Source: Chrysomallon squamiferum
Lineage: Eukaryota; Mollusca; Gastropoda; Neomphalida; Peltospiridae
Reading direction: 5' to 3'
NCBI GenBank assembly: GCA_012295275.1
Contig: CM022679.1
Location: forward strand, 5,672,157 to 5,736,156
Length of the DNA stretch: 64,000 nucleotides
Below, piece after piece: positions 1-14,000 of the stretch. How positions within the stretch are numbered: position 1 is the first letter of the stretch; the number at the start of each line of letters is the position of its first letter. A program made the translations under genes and the position numbers. The notes under the pieces were generated by a model. The model was given only the letters and a program-made list of their open reading frames with translations. It was not told the origin of the DNA and made no database searches.

Positions 1-637
1 ACATATTGATGTAAGTACGGTCTGTATCTGATGTACTGATATAAGCACTATGTGAAATTCACGTATTGATGAAAGTATTTTTGTAACTAAATATAACTAT
101 TCGTCTTACATTCCTTTTCCCGTATTCAAATCGTCATTCCATTCGAATGGTGCCAGAACAACTATAAGAACCCAATAAAATATTTATCAGTACACTGCAA
201 AAACAAATACACTCAGATGCAAATTAATTTTACTGCTGTTATATACATAGATACGCACACATATATATATCATATATACATGCAAACATACATATATACA
301 CACATACATAATATTTCTGGGTAACAAAAAAATATAGTACAAGCTAGTTAGCATTACAACTAAACGAAACAAAGAACTCTATAACACAACTTTTAATCAA
401 CTCAAATCCCTTGAGAAAAAATAAGAAAATGAATATTATTTATAAAAAAAAATTATAAAAAAATAAATTCTTAAATACATAGAGACGTATATGCAAACAT
501 ATATATATATATACATATATACACACATGCTTGCATAAAAATGCAAATGCACACCCATATATCATATCTAATGTTTCTGAGTAGATCATTATGTAGATGT
601 TTACATCATCATCATCATCGGTATATCTTTTTCTTAC

Positions 638-861
638 AAACGAACCTTTATTGTTAGCACTGTTTATGAGCTTAGCACAGCAGTAAGTCAAATGTGTACA
701 TAGCGAGACGTCTATATCTTTTGGTACAAATCTTCCTTTCCCAGCTCTGTACTGAGTCCAGTTAGTAAAGTAGCAAATTCTCAAGTAATCGTCATCTAGT
801 TATACAAAGACAATAGAATTATCCTGTCATGGATCATCAGTTTGAAATGTCCTACATTTTT

Positions 862-951
<90 letters not shown>

Positions 952-985
952 CACTTTGTTTGATTCTTCATCATCATCATCATCA

Positions 986-1023
<38 letters not shown>

Positions 1024-1101
1024 TCGAATCGTACCGTAACTTGGAACCGACAAGAATATTATCGTCAGAAACATTAGAACAGAAATTGTTAGAGCAGTCA
1101 T
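638..1101 (-). CDS. Chitinase-like GH18 protein, 5' end only (exons 1-2)
   Basis: Two exons are visible. Exon 1 (1035-1101) encodes a hydrophobic signal peptide starting MTALTISVLMFL and ends after the first base of a codon at a GTACGA donor. Exon 2 (638-795) follows a CTAG acceptor and restores the frame, giving about 74 residues in all. It encodes the start of a GH18 barrel: RICYFTNWTQYRAGKGRF, then the IDVSLCTHLTY strand typical of animal chitinases. Exon 2 most likely ends at a GTAAGA donor at 637. The catalytic DxxDxDxE motif would lie in later exons beyond the left edge, so activity cannot be judged; a chitinase-like lectin or imaginal-disc growth factor relative is also possible. The 239-bp intron is mostly (GA)n and (ATC/ATT)n. 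I saw no further exon in 1-600, which is microsatellite-rich, so a long second intron or a broken gene are both possible. Confidence 0.8.
864..1022. repeat. (GA)n and (ATC)n/(ATT)n microsatellites
   Basis: About 42 uninterrupted GA dinucleotides (864-947) are followed by a short ATC/ATT trinucleotide tract (967-1022). They fill most of the first intron of the chitinase-like gene. The open frames across them (RERERE, poly-Ser/Leu) are repeat artefacts. Confidence 0.95.
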
Positions 1102-3236
1102 CTATAAGCAAGAGATTAACAAAAGACAAAATACATTAAAATCATCACGTGAATAACTGAATGTATAGAACCAATGTATAGTAACATGTTAAGCTATAAC
1201 AAAAGAAACCACAGCCAATAGATGTGTGTACAAAATGTTTTACATTTATACTGAAACATACAACATGCCAAACTACACACACTGTCTGCCATCTCTTAAA
1301 TGCCAAAGTAGCCCTTTGTTACAAAAAAACGTGCCATATCCATTTCTTGTTGTCCCAGTACCGAAACAAATTCATCGTCTGTCTTTTGTCCTATAAAGCG
1401 TCTTTAGACGTGAGTGTAAAAATTGGTTCTATAAACGTCCGCCGAATAATTACACAATTCACAGACCTTCTGTAATGCAGTTTTTTCTTAACAACCGATA
1501 ACAAGGTAAAATTATTTAACAAAACAAAATAACGTAAAATATATTTTAATATAGATTACTTATCAACAGATAATAAGAGAAAATTGCATGCAACAACATT
1601 TGTATGAAAAGAGAAGAAATGAAAGTAAATATAACAAAACAGAACAAGATCAAATGTATTTCACAACGCAGAATAAGATAAAAATATATTAAAACACAAA
1701 ACGGTATTTACCGTGATTAAGTCTTCTGCGGGCGAATGATTTCAGATTAATTTTATACGATTCCTGAAAATACAAGTGATAGTTTTAGAAACGTGTAGAA
1801 TTCTCATTATAAATTACTATTTGAAATTATTTCACGCAGACTGTAAATTTTACTGACAAAGAATATCTAAGATAAAATGTATATGTCATCTGAATATGAA
1901 GTAATTCTTAAATTACCTGTCATTTGCTTCATATTAATGATGTTCTATTTTGAAATTTTGATAATTAACATGATAAAATCAATATGCAGTCGTGTTACTT
2001 GTTTGAAAGAGGTAATGTTAAATTTTAAATTTAGTGGCAACACTTATTCATTATATAATGATGATGATGAAGATGTTGAGTAGTAGCAGTAGTAGTAGTA
2101 GTAGAAGTAGTAGTACTAGTAGTGCTAGTAATAGTAGCAGTAGTAGAAGTAGTGGTATCAGTATTATCATAATTACTGCTATTGTTGTTGTTGTTGTTAC
2201 AAACTGAGAATATCGCTGACAAAGAATATTTGATCAGCAACAACAATTAAAAAACAACAATGATAATAATAATAACAAGTGTAAACACAAGCATTCCTTA
2301 GCACTTGAATATACATCATTACAACCTCATTTTCTATTTGCGTAATTTATAACCTTTTCTTTACAAATTTTTACAAAGAATGTTCATTAATGACGTCTAA
2401 AGAGTTGTTTGCTTTTTAATGAAATCTAAAGGGCAATCTAATTTAATATTAATATTAAACACGGTGACCACATTAAATACTTCATACTGCATTAAAAATG
2501 GTCAGTGCATTAAGTGTTTTATATTGAAAAGTAATATTATTAAAATTAAATTGTTGCAGTAAAAGAAAAATATTAGTATAAGCTTAAGATTCAATGGATA
2601 TTCAGGGTCAAGATTTTCTTAGTCTTTTGGATCTTATCCGTTATATCGAGGATGTCATCGTAGTTTCGGTGCTATCGTCTGCTGTTCAGTTTTGTAATTC
2701 TGCTCTGTATAAATGTTGCGGACGTGAATACTTCAGTTGAAATACTGTAGAGTATAAATTTGCAAGACACTACTGCATCTAAAATAAATTAGGCAAGCAC
2801 GCACACCGGAGTACATGTTCTTCACTAATATTAACTTCGAGAGCTGACATTCTAAGTCAGTGACGAAGAAAAATTTATTAATTAATTATTCAGAGCATTA
2901 TTCAGTATATTTATTAGGATTACGAAACAAAGATTCTTAACAATTAATTAAACTGTTTCTCTTTTCCTTTGGAGATTCAGTTTTTAGATGAACATAAATA
3001 GTGAGTATTACAAATTTTGTACTGTTTATTATTTAATAATAATTAAATTATTACAAAATTCTGTCAGAAGTAATCTGTTGATATTAAGCACAATAAAAAC
3101 AAAGTAAACATCTGTAAATTCTGTCATATTTACGTTTGTTTAAACAATATCAACACAATTTAGGCATGATCACCATGACAAAAAGCATCTCTGTTGTGCT
3201 GTGCTCGTGTTCTGTGCAGTATTTTTCCAAATTCCC
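1102..3236. other. Upstream region of the chitinase-like gene, no gene seen
   Basis: This should hold the promoter of the minus-strand chitinase-like gene. It contains a (GTA)n/(GTT)n trinucleotide run at about 2083-2200 and otherwise AT-rich DNA. A less AT-rich block at about 1225-1475 reads open for 83 codons on the plus strand and for about 30 on the minus strand, but I recognise no protein in either. Nothing else is supportable. Confidence 0.5.
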
Positions 3237-3704
3237 ATGGATCCTAAGAAAGTGAGTGCAATGGACAGTGCTGAGAAAAAAGACGTCCATTTAAGTAAAG
3301 CATGAAATCATAGAAAAACATGAACGTGGTGTGCGTATAGTCAACGTGGCTAGGCAGTAGCAGCATAGTATTTTTACGATATGTACTACACTGAAGAAGA
3401 TGAAGTCGATAAAGGCTGTAAGTCCAGGTAAACTCGTTAAAATAAATTCTAAGCTGAGGACGTTTGTCCATGAAAAGATGGAGAAACCCTAATCCTGTTC
3501 ACTTTACAAAACCAATTTATTTCTTTACATTCTCTTTTATTTTGTTTTTATGCAATATTTGTTATAAATACATACAGTTTTCTTATTTATAAAAAAAAAA
3601 ACCTTTACAAAACACTGGGGTGGTTTTTTTTTGGGGAAGGAGCGGATTAATGGTATTTCAATTAATTTCAATTGAGATACCAGCTTTGTCGAGGTACCAC
3701 TGTA
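3237..3704 (+). pseudogene. Decayed Tigger/pogo-type DNA transposon remnant
   Basis: From the ATG at 3237 the plus strand reads MDPKKVSAMDSAEKKDVHLS, then shifts frame into EIIEKHERGVRIVNVA. After an in-frame stop it continues with SIFTICTTLKKMKSIKA. That order and spacing match the N-terminal helix-turn-helix DNA-binding region of Tigger/CENP-B-like transposases, where an E-K-H-E-x-G-V segment is followed by a T-I-C recognition helix. Read on the minus strand, 3704 to about 3640 begins AGTGGTACCTCG and continues to a TTAATCCGC segment. This resembles a Tigger terminal inverted repeat, so it is taken as the right end of the element. No left terminus and no DDE catalytic domain were found. At least one frameshift and one stop lie in the first 80 codons, so it is inactive and internally deleted. 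Confidence 0.65.
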
Positions 3705-4437
3705 TAAGAATTCGAAATACGTATTCAAAGAAGATTTTAAAATAAAATGATATTCATTTTCAACATTATTCATATTATACTTCTGATATTTCGGTTCCTA
3801 TCTTTCAAAATTATGATATCAGCATTGTTCAATTAACAATAATTATGTGAACGGTAGAAACCCGCAATCTGATAGTAAGTATAGTATATAACAATCTGAC
3901 AAAGATACTCTTAGATGGTTTGTAAACAATGTCCGTCTATTAAATGCATGCGAGTGTGTGTGCGTGCATGCGCGCGCACTATTATAACATTTAGTAGAAT
4001 AATCTAATACAATTATCTCTTTTATGATTGAAGGTATTTGTTAGGCACATTTCACTTTATAAAACGAACTTGTATTTTATTTACATGTTGATTGTACCAA
4101 ACCTCACCAAAGCTAGTGATAACAATACTTTTCTAACCAGTCAAAGACAATTACAACCATTATAATACTGTAACATATCTTCAAACTAAAATTCTTGCAA
4201 AAGTTTTAGCCAATACTTTACTATTCTTATTTTTCTAACAAAAGATATTTACTCATGATTTGATAGATGATACTTTTCTTTTCTTGTTTATTTTTTTAAT
4301 TTTAATTATTAACATCTGGTAAAATGACCGAAGAAATGGATGCATAAACTGGATCGGATATCGTATATGATATAATACTAAGCAAATCATTATCTCGGGA
4401 CTGTCTCAATCTGTTGGAAACGACTTCCGACTTTCAC

Positions 4438-4446
4438 GCATGCGCA
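4438..4446. promoter_or_regulatory. NRF1-like site in the fucosidase promoter
   Basis: GCATGCGCA is a near-match to the palindromic NRF1 element, 67 bp upstream of the fucosidase ATG and in a locally less AT-rich patch (about 4390-4510). NRF1 sites near start sites are common in animal housekeeping genes. No clear TATA box is seen here. Confidence 0.45.
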
Positions 4447-4512
4447 ATTAGGAAAAGAACAATCTGAAACACGGGTCGTTTTGAAACCGTGACACCCAAG
4501 CTGAAAAGCAAA

Positions 4513-5009
4513 ATGTACTGTCATTTGTATTTTCGTTTAACAGTTTTGTTAATTACATTACTTTTGTGTCAGTCAATCCACTATCAACCAAACTGGAAAT
4601 CTATTGATTCTAGACCATTACCAGCTTGGTACGATGAGGGGAAAATCGGAATTTTTCTTCACTGGGGAGTATTTTCTGTTCCCAGTTTCACATCCGAATG
4701 GTTTTGGAAACAATGGATGGATGGGACGCCGAGTGTTGTTGAGTTTATGAAGAAAAATTACAGACCAGATTTTACGTATGCAGACTTTGCACCGATGTTT
4801 CAAGCAGAATTTTTCGAACCCAATCAATGGGCCGACATCTTCAAGGCTTCGGGTGCACGGTTAGTACATTTTTTATGATCATCATCATGGTGGAGAAACT
4901 TACAGAAGTTATACCATAAATTGCATAATGATAATAGTAATACCATCTTACCTGGTAACCATAATACATTAAACTGCAGACTAGCGGTGGAATAAAATAA
5001 CTTTTAAGA

Positions 5010-5100
<91 letters not shown>

Positions 5101-8100
5101 CTGTGAACAGGTAAGAATTTAGTTTGCTGTGAGGCTATGTTGAGTTATATTAGGCCATTTGACCAGAGCCAGGATAAAGCATAACCAGTAAACCACTTAT
5201 TTCATTTATCCTGCACAGTTCTTAATAATACAAAAAACACATGAAAGTAATTTTATTTCTCAACTTAGCTCTTCTGACAGTAGATAATCTAGATTCATAT
5301 ATATAATTATATTAATTTCATTGTTGTTATGCATGAAAAGAAAAATAGTAATTAATCAACATCAATTTAATTATTTATTTTTCAAAATGATCTTTTAAGA
5401 TCTAAACCAGCTTTTAAACATTAAAGAAATAATTTTGAACTGTGTATTAGTGTGTGTGTGTGTGTGTGAATAACAATTAATTTATCAAACTAAATATAAT
5501 TTTGTTCCAAAGACCTGTATCTTAGTTCAGTGCCTGAAAATGGATAAATTTATCTAGACATGGTAGTTTTATTTTGCTTCCACACCTGAATGTTACTACA
5601 TTCTACAGATTACTTAAAACATTTTATTTTAAAGAAAATATTTAATGAGTTTTGTCAAAAATGTGTGTTACTATGTTACAGGTATGTTGTTCAAGTGACA
5701 AAACATCATGAAGGTTTCACAAGCTGGCCTTCAAAATATTCCTTCAACTGGAATGCTGTGGATGTAGGCCCAAAACGGGATCTTGTAGGTTAGAATTGGA
5801 TAACACATATATCTCAGTATAAATTATATAGATGTCTTTGTAAACATTATTAAAATGCTAGGTCTGATGCCACAGTGATGCATTTGTTAATAAGAAAAAC
5901 AAAATGTAGTCCTTTTGTTTACATTTATTCTAATTATGTTAATACATACACTTCAACATACACATTCAAATACATATCTTACACATACAGTAATACACAG
6001 ACATACATGTGAAAACTATAGCTCAGTTTTATTTCTATATATATATAGCAATCTTCAATATTTGTTCTTTAAAGACATTCCAACATAGTGTGTGTAATAG
6101 TTAACATGTTGCACTGGTAGAACATTATTTTTGTTTAGAAAAGAAATTTTAGCATATTGTATATGATACTTATTACATTTTTATTTTTGCTCTGGTAAAA
6201 CATTAGTTTTGTTACATAACCAAATAAATAATTTTTTTCTTTTATTTTTATTATCTCTCTCAGCTGCACTGGCATCTGCAATTCGAAATCGGACTAACAT
6301 TCACTTTGGAGTTTATCACTCACTGTTTGAATGGTTTAATCCACTGTTTGAAGCTGACCAGGCCAACAAATTTCAAACAAATGATTTTGTTATGGTAAAA
6401 CAATATTCTGCTTACTTGTTACTAATACTAGTAAAGTGGGCCTTTGATCATAAACACAAACACAAATACAACAACACAACACAACACAAACATAAATTTT
6501 AGAGGAAGACATAAATGTTTTTGGGAAAATATTTTTCCTTGCAAAGATGGATAAGACACTGGATTTGTACTTGAGCTAGTCAGTTTTAAGATTGGATATT
6601 TATTATAGAGTAATCTGGAGCTGGTAAAATGATTGTTTTATTATGTGTTTTGTTTTTGCAGAGAAAAGCTTTACCAGAACTGTATGAACTTGTAAACAAT
6701 TATAAACCAGACATTGTGTGGTCAGATGGAGATTGGATGGCTCCCGACTGGTACTGGAATGCAACCATCTTCTTAGCTTGGCTGTATAATGAAAGGTAGT
6801 TAACAGATGTACTAAGTCAATCAGCCTGATAGACAGACAGACAGACACACACAAACATATATAGATATATATATATATATATACAGTGGAAAAGACAGTT
6901 CTAATCTGCTTATATAACAAAAGGTAATTCACAAATATACATAGTCAATCAGCTCAGTTGAGAAATAGATCCATAAACATACAGTCACTGAAATGCAACT
7001 ATCTTTCTAGACAGATAGCTACACAAACATACATAGTCCGCCTAGACTGGGTTGTATATGCAAAGACAGTTAACATTACAAAGACACCACAGGCAGAGAT
7101 ACACAGACAATGCAGACAATCCTCTTGGTTTGGTTGTATAATGAAAGGTAGTCAACACAAAAACAAATAACACAGACAGGCAGCCATACACATGGAGAGC
7201 AGCAGCCTGGAATACAAGCATTCTTACACTTAATCACAATAAATATATATTCCCCATGTCTGCAAGCATATAAACATAAATAAAACTACAAAATATATTT
7301 TTCATAGAGAAAAGTCAACAATATATTTTGACTTTGCTCTGTAATGAATGGTAGTTCAAGATGTGTCCTTGTATAATTAAATGTCAGTGTGTTTATATGT
7401 CTGTCGGTACACATTTTTGTATAGATGGGTCATATGGGTACATGTATGTGTTTTTATTCATGTTTGAGGTTAGATATGATGGATGGATGCATGCATATGT
7501 TTACATGTATTACAGAGAGAGATAAAACAAAAAACAAACATTCACAAATATGTTGAAACTGAAAATTTTGGGATGCTTAATAATATACAGATATTGGATT
7601 GCTAATCTTTTCATGCTGTAAAGAAAGGTTATTTGAGATTAAGTAAAATATATAGTTACAAATATGTATGTTTTACATCTGTCAGTTTCCTGTGTTTTAC
7701 TTTTGTCAGCCCAGTAAAGGACACAGTTGTTGTGAATGACCGCTGGGGATCCAACGCACGATGCAAACATGGGGGATTCTTAAACTGTCATGACAAGTTT
7801 AATCCAGGTAATTAATATGTCTCATTAGCATCACAAATCACAATGAACAGAGAGGCATGTAACATCTAAATTTTAGCTCATTTATTACAATATTTATTAT
7901 ATTTATATTTATCTGTTGTTTTTTGAGTGTAATGGTTTTTATATCTGTTATCCATTTCTTTCATTGTTTTTATATTTATTTTTTTTTTTTTTTTAACTTA
8001 CTTTTTTATTCTTATTTAATTATTTTTTTATCAGAAAATATTTAACAGAAAGGTTTATGTTTTCAGGCAAACTACAACCACGGAAATGGGAGAACTGTAT

Positions 8101-11080
8101 GAGTATTGACAGATACTCGTGGGGATATCGTCGTACTGCCACTCTGAACCAGCTTTATGCCATGGATGAGTTGATTCCGCTGCTTATTGAAACAGTGAGG
8201 TAATACATGTATACAACAAGCTAACACCTCAGTGTAGAGCCAAGCATATAAACTAAGTATGTGGACAGAAATTACAGACCCCAGAAATCTGAAAACAAAT
8301 AACATAGTTGGAAAGAGCTTTGGGACCCCTTTAAAATGACACCAAAATCAAGTGAATGTGTTGAATATTATGAAAGTAACAGTAGTTTCAAATAACATAA
8401 TAGGTTCTTATTTTTGTCAAGTTGAACACTATTTAAGACAGTAGAGGTTTGTGACCAAAAAATGCTACATTTAAATTTTTTTTTTCTGGGTAAAACCAAA
8501 CAGTGAAAAAGTAAAAAACTCAAAAAACTAAACTAATTATGATACATGAAAAGGAATGCAAAACGTGGTTGAATCATCTGTAAAAATTAAATCAACATGG
8601 AATACAATCTCATGTGCTTTTTTGATTTGTAAACAGACAGCCATTTCTATTTTAAAATCCCAAGACATTGGAGACTTCAGACAATTATGAATGAAAAATA
8701 CCAGTATAACATTGGGGACATCTTTTTTCATAAGTAATTTAAGAAGAATAAATTAACATAATCCATCCTCAAACATAAGTCATTAAGCAAGAAGTCATGG
8801 TCTACAATGATGTCAGATTTAGACATGTTTGTGCATCTGTCTGTATCTTACTCTCTGTTATGTGTTTGTGTGAATATAATATGTGTAAGTGTTACGTTTT
8901 TATTAGTATTTACACAATGATGTGTGATCAGACATTATCAAACATATACATAAATATACTATACTTGTGTAAACATATATACATAAATATACTCTTAAAC
9001 ACAGGATACATAACCATATAGATTTCTTTAGTAATGAACATATTTAGTTTTAAAATACTGTTTTCAGTACAAGATAATATCTGAAAACTTATTTTATAAA
9101 AACATTTGACTAATTACAGATTTCATTGTCTAAACAAGCAAGATCACTTGTTGATTTTTTTGTGTTTTATTTTAGTTTTGGTGGCAATCTTCTTGTCAAT
9201 GTTGGACCTACATCATATGGAACCATTGCTCCAGTGTATGAAGAACGTCTGAGACAAATGGGATCATGGCTGAATGTGAATGGTGATGCAATTTACTCCA
9301 CCAAGCCTTGGAAGTTCCAGAATGACTCAGTGACACCTGCAGTGTGGTGAGATTTGAACTGTTGTATTTATTAATGATGAAACTGTTGTCTGTTGATACC
9401 AGCAGATAATAAAACTTTGGTATTTTTCATGATGTCGTCATCTATTGATATCTAGACACAGTTAAACTGTTGTAGTGATCTATAGTTGATGTTAGTAAAC
9501 AATTAAACTTTTGTATTTATTTATTTGTAATGTTGATATCAATAAACAGAAAAATTATTGTATTTATGTATGATAATTATGTCTGTTGATATCAGCAGAT
9601 AGTAATTATATCACCTTCAGTTTTCCACAGTACATCATTCTGTAAGTTTTAATAAGTAGAGAATAAAAGGGAAGCAATCAGCAGAATAACTATCATATGA
9701 TAAATTTTAATCACAGTAGAAAATTTAATTATGTTGTTATTAACTGACACAGAATATAAGATAGTTACGAAATTTTATATCTATGTATCACTGAATGTAG
9801 ATAAATAGTATAATTATTTGATAAGAGACAAAAGGATCTGATCTGGTTCAGGTACAGTTTAATATATATATATGTGTGTGTGTGATATAATTATTTGATT
9901 AGAGATACATGATAAGATATATTGACAGAACTAGTTTATCCTTGGCTAAATAAACAATCTAAATTGTTTGTATTTGGATTGTAGGTGATAACTTGAAAAG
10001 TGTATCATGTTTGGGTACAAAGATAAACAGGGCATTGTAAAGTTTTTATGCTGCTTGTTAATAGTCTAATCAAACATCATGTATTAATACAGCAAGCAGT
10101 AGTCTATTTTTGATGATAGTATATTAAAAAACATTTTAATGAGTTAAAAATTATAGCAATTGAATTTGATTTTGTTAACTTCGAAAAACCAGGCATCAAA
10201 AGCAGTTGGCATCAAAATTGTCTTTATTATTATTATTTTTTTTTTTTTTTTTATTTATTTATTTATTTATAAAATGTTGACTAGTTCTTTAAGATTTTTA
10301 TATAATGTATTAAAAATAGAAATAAATTAAGAAGAAGAAGAAATTATATAGTATAAGAACAAAAAAGCTTAAATATAAAATATTATTCATATTTTTCTTC
10401 TAAAATTCTGTAGTTTTTATTAAATTATGTCTGTGAATTAACAAAAATATTAATAGTATGAAAACTTGTATAATATTTTAATCATTATGATTATTCTCCA
10501 ATTACTATCATATGTATAATTATATTTATAATTTAGGAAAGTATTATTAATGGTTTTTGTGATGTGTGTGTGTGTGAAAAAATAATTTATTTTTTATTTT
10601 ATTTACTCTTTTTCACCATTATGTATTTGTTATATCTGTAAATTTAAATAAATGGTATAAATTATAGCTTTTTTGAAACTAATATATGCTACAGTATTTC
10701 ACAATTACTCTTATTGGACTGATAATGTATAAATCTGTAATGCTGCTAATGAATTTGATCTTTAAAATGTTCATACTGATGCTGCATTCTGCAATAGTTA
10801 ATGCTATACGGTTTTCTATTCAAGGTATACCAGCAAAGCAGGATCTACAGGAATTGAAGTCTATGCCATGACAATAAAATGGCCAACGTCATCTTTGTAC
10901 CTAGGTGATCCACAGGTTTCCATGACTACCAAAGTCCAACTTCTTGGATACCCAGGCAATCTGGTGTTTCACCCAGGATTGACTGGGGGCATTGAAATTT
11001 ATGTACCTGATTTAACCCCAGCACAGATGCCTTGTCAGTGGGCATGGACTTTCAGAATGACAGGTCTCAAAAATGCATAA
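4513..11080 (+). CDS. FUCA1: Alpha-L-fucosidase (GH29), complete, 8 exons
   Basis: Exons: 4513-4859, 5682-5788, 6264-6394, 6662-6795, 7710-7807, 8067-8199, 9176-9346, 10825-11080; all GT-AG, phases consistent, total 458 aa (human FUCA1 is 466). The start is the ATG at 4513, which opens a signal peptide ([11 protein letters not shown]); the same frame is open back to a GTG at 4489, but that is not a plausible start. Family blocks in order: [66 protein letters not shown], and [16 protein letters not shown], then a C-terminal beta domain ending at TAA. The nucleophile should be the first Asp of WSDGDW (codon 217, 6725-6727), by homology with Asp225 of human FUCA1. The enzyme releases alpha-L-fucose from N-glycans and glycolipids in the lysosome. 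No disabling change is visible. Introns contain (CT)n at 5013-5094, a splice-site repeat after exon 4 and a minisatellite after exon 7. Confidence 0.95.
5013..5094. repeat. (CT)n microsatellite, fucosidase intron 1
   Basis: An uninterrupted run of about 41 CT dinucleotides grading into TG. It lies in the intron after fucosidase exon 1. Confidence 0.95.
6776..7362 (+). repeat. Tandem decayed copies of the fucosidase exon 4 donor region
   Basis: The last bases of exon 4 plus the donor (GTATAATGAAAGGTAGT at about 6784-6800) recur downstream. One copy is almost exact at about 7135-7151; weaker ones are at about 6911-6930, 7050-7070 and 7340-7356. Flanking intron motifs (agtcaatcagc, acagacag) recur too. 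This is a diverged array whose unit crosses the exon-intron boundary, leaving decoy donors inside the intron. Confidence 0.65.
9355..9612. repeat. Degenerate minisatellite, fucosidase intron 7
   Basis: Units of about 55-65 bp carrying TGTTGATATCAGCAGATA-like cores and a TTTGTATTTATTTA-like tail recur about four to five times directly after the exon 7 donor. The units do not include exon sequence. Confidence 0.6.
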
Positions 11081-14000
11081 CCCATTCAACATAATTTCTT
11101 TTTCTTTGTTTTTATAATTTTTAGCATTTTATTTGTTGTTTTTGATTTTAAATATAGTAATATTTTTTAGTATTAATTCGAAGAATTTTAATGGAGCTTT
11201 TATAAAATTACTTTTACAGAATTTACGCATTATTTCTTTTTATTTGATTTTTTTTGTGTGTGTGTTTTGTTTTTGTTTTTTAAGGAATTATTTTGTTTGC
11301 ACTAAAAAAAAATCTTAATTAGATTGTTTCCATATTTCTATTTGGTATATGTATAATACATTTTAATAGAAGATTTTAATGTATCAGTAATTCATTTGAA
11401 TATAATAGTAATTAATCAAATTTATGATCAATGAATATAGATAATTTTATAATTTTTAAAGAAATATTTACATGCAGAATTTTGATTATGATGAAAACCT
11501 TTCTGTTTTCTCTTATACAAATAATTTCTGAATTTTTAGCAATATTAATTTTATGACTTTCTACATCATGTTACTTGAACTGTATAATGTTATGTTCTTT
11601 TGATTGTATACATTTTTTATATATATTGTATAATATCATATTATCAAAGAATATAATTTTCTTTGAAAACTATGATGTGATAATCTTTTGCAAAATGGTT
11701 CATTTAAACATCATGACATCTGATTCTGTTTTTAATCTTAATGTGATTTTTATAATATGCTCAAAATATCTTTGTGAGATCTCGTCCCTAGCAATATTTA
11801 ACATTGTTTTAAAGAGCTGATTTTTTAACTGTAAGGAGGGTGATAAAATAAGAGTGACATTCCTTTGACATTGCAAAATGGTTAGTGCAATCAAAACAAG
11901 TCTTTGACAGTCACTTTGAAATGTCAGTGTCTAGTGACATTTCTTTGTGTACAAGATGGTATGTTATTGTTTGTTCACTTTACACAGTTGAAGTAGTTTT
12001 ATGCAATTGTTGGAACAGATGAATGTATGAATATTTATTTTAAGAGCATCTTAGTTTAGCCTTTACTGGACATAAAACATTCAGTTTTGTACAATATCTG
12101 AATAAAAACCTGAAGATTCCATTCCATGAGCAGTTCTTACCAGTTTCCACAATAGATATTTTATATATATATATAGTTGCATATAAACATAGAGATATGC
12201 ATTTATACAGATAATAGATACACATAACATACACATATGCATGTGTGTGTGTGTGTTCCACTGGTCCAGAAAAAGAGTATTACAGTTGTTTGCAGTGTGA
12301 CAAATAGTATTAACAATAAAACTACATGGGTAGCAAACCAATTTTGTGGGAGAAAAGAATAGATTTAAATTGATATGAATTACCAATACAAAAATTACAT
12401 TTCAAACAATCCATAATAAAACTCCTTTGAGATAATTAAAAACTAATTTTGCATTCTGCCCGATGTGATAGAAATACACTCTACATAAAAATAAAACAAT
12501 AACAAATTATTATTTTTTCTAACTTGTTTTTCTGTTATTTTGAAGTTTTGGTTTTTAAATATATAATATACATTCCACATTTGGAACTTCCAGCAGAAGT
12601 AATTTTCAGTATAATGTTGTGTATTTGCACATATGGCTATAGAGGTGACATTATACATAATAATTACTGTTACTTTTACGTACATGTGTATATTCTACTT
12701 GTCCAGGAAACTCGTATTATAGTTTTTGATAAGAAAGTTGCTATAATTTTATGACATAAAATAAAATGATATGGGTGGTAAATCTATTTGTGGAAGTTCA
12801 GCATAAATTTAAATTAATAAGATTTAAAAATTACATTTCAAACAAACTGTAATAAAATTTCTGTTAGCTTACAACATATTTCAAATGGAGCAATGTTTGA
12901 GAGAATGATTTTACATTCTGTCAGACTTGAAGCTCAGAATATTCAAGAATAGAGGCCATGGAATTCTAATCCCCATTTGTCTGCTGTAAAAACTGCTGAT
13001 TTAAAAATATATATATATATGTAAAACAAACATACTGCTGATTCTTTTTGATGAATGTATATTCATAAATACTGAGTTATGTGTTTAAAATCATGTACAT
13101 GCATATTTATTCAAAAATGAAATCCTGTAATAATATTTGATAATATATTTTCTTAACTGTTTAAAAATTTGTCATAATGGAACAATTTTCTACCCTTATT
13201 TTATATTCATAATGGTATATGTCAATTATTATTTAATTATTAACTGTTTTATGTATTTAATATTATATGATGAATATTCCAATAAAGTGATAATAAAGTT
13301 GTTAATGTTCATATTATGTAATTAATCATGTAAATGAAATATTTCTGATAACTTTTGTAGTTAGCTTTATGTTATGTGCTACTGTTCTTAACTTTTTCAT
13401 GTAAATAACATTAGACTGTATGTACATTTTTTTGTCTATTCTGGAGGTTTATGCACACAAGAAACTCATGATGTGATATATGTAACAGTGATATATCATG
13501 TATTCTATACTTTATGATGGTTGATAAATAATACCATTCAGTCTATTTGAGATAAGTCAATGGCTGTGTGTGTTCACAAAAAGAAGTTCACTGAAAATAT
13601 CTCTAACCACCATGTAACAAGATAATGTTTTACAGCATGTCAGTCATATTCAGACTTCAGAACTTTTGTCATTTGCATGCCTCTGACTCAATTTTGATGC
13701 AATCTTATGATAATGTCGACTCTGTTTTCTTAGAAACAGTTGTAGTTAATAGATCCAAGAATATTACAAAATTATTGGCACTGTTTCTGACAATATGGAT
13801 AAACATACTGTAAATATCTACATCAATAAAAGCTTTTTTAAGCTTGTAATAACAGTAAAAAAAAATATTAAACTTACAAAGTAATTTTTCATTTCTTAAG
13901 TAGCTTATGTTATATTGATCAATGAATGCCTGTTACAAAAGTATTATATTTCATAAATCACTCCATCTCACTTATTCTAATAAAGTGTTATTGTAATAAG

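Noticed and set aside
842-1039. Open frame of Arg-Glu, Ser and Leu runs
   Set aside because: It is only a translation of the (GA)n and (ATC/ATT)n microsatellites inside the chitinase-like intron.
1224-1475. 83-codon plus-strand frame in a less AT-rich patch
   Set aside because: No recognisable protein, no codon or splice context, and stops in the reverse reading; kept only as an unassigned stretch.
3950-3980. TGTGTGCGTGCATGCGCGCGC as a promoter or Z-DNA element
   Set aside because: A short alternating purine-pyrimidine microsatellite; nothing ties it to a gene function.
4489-4512. GTG at 4489 as fucosidase start
   Set aside because: Animal nuclear genes rarely use GTG starts, and the ATG at 4513 leads straight into the signal peptide.
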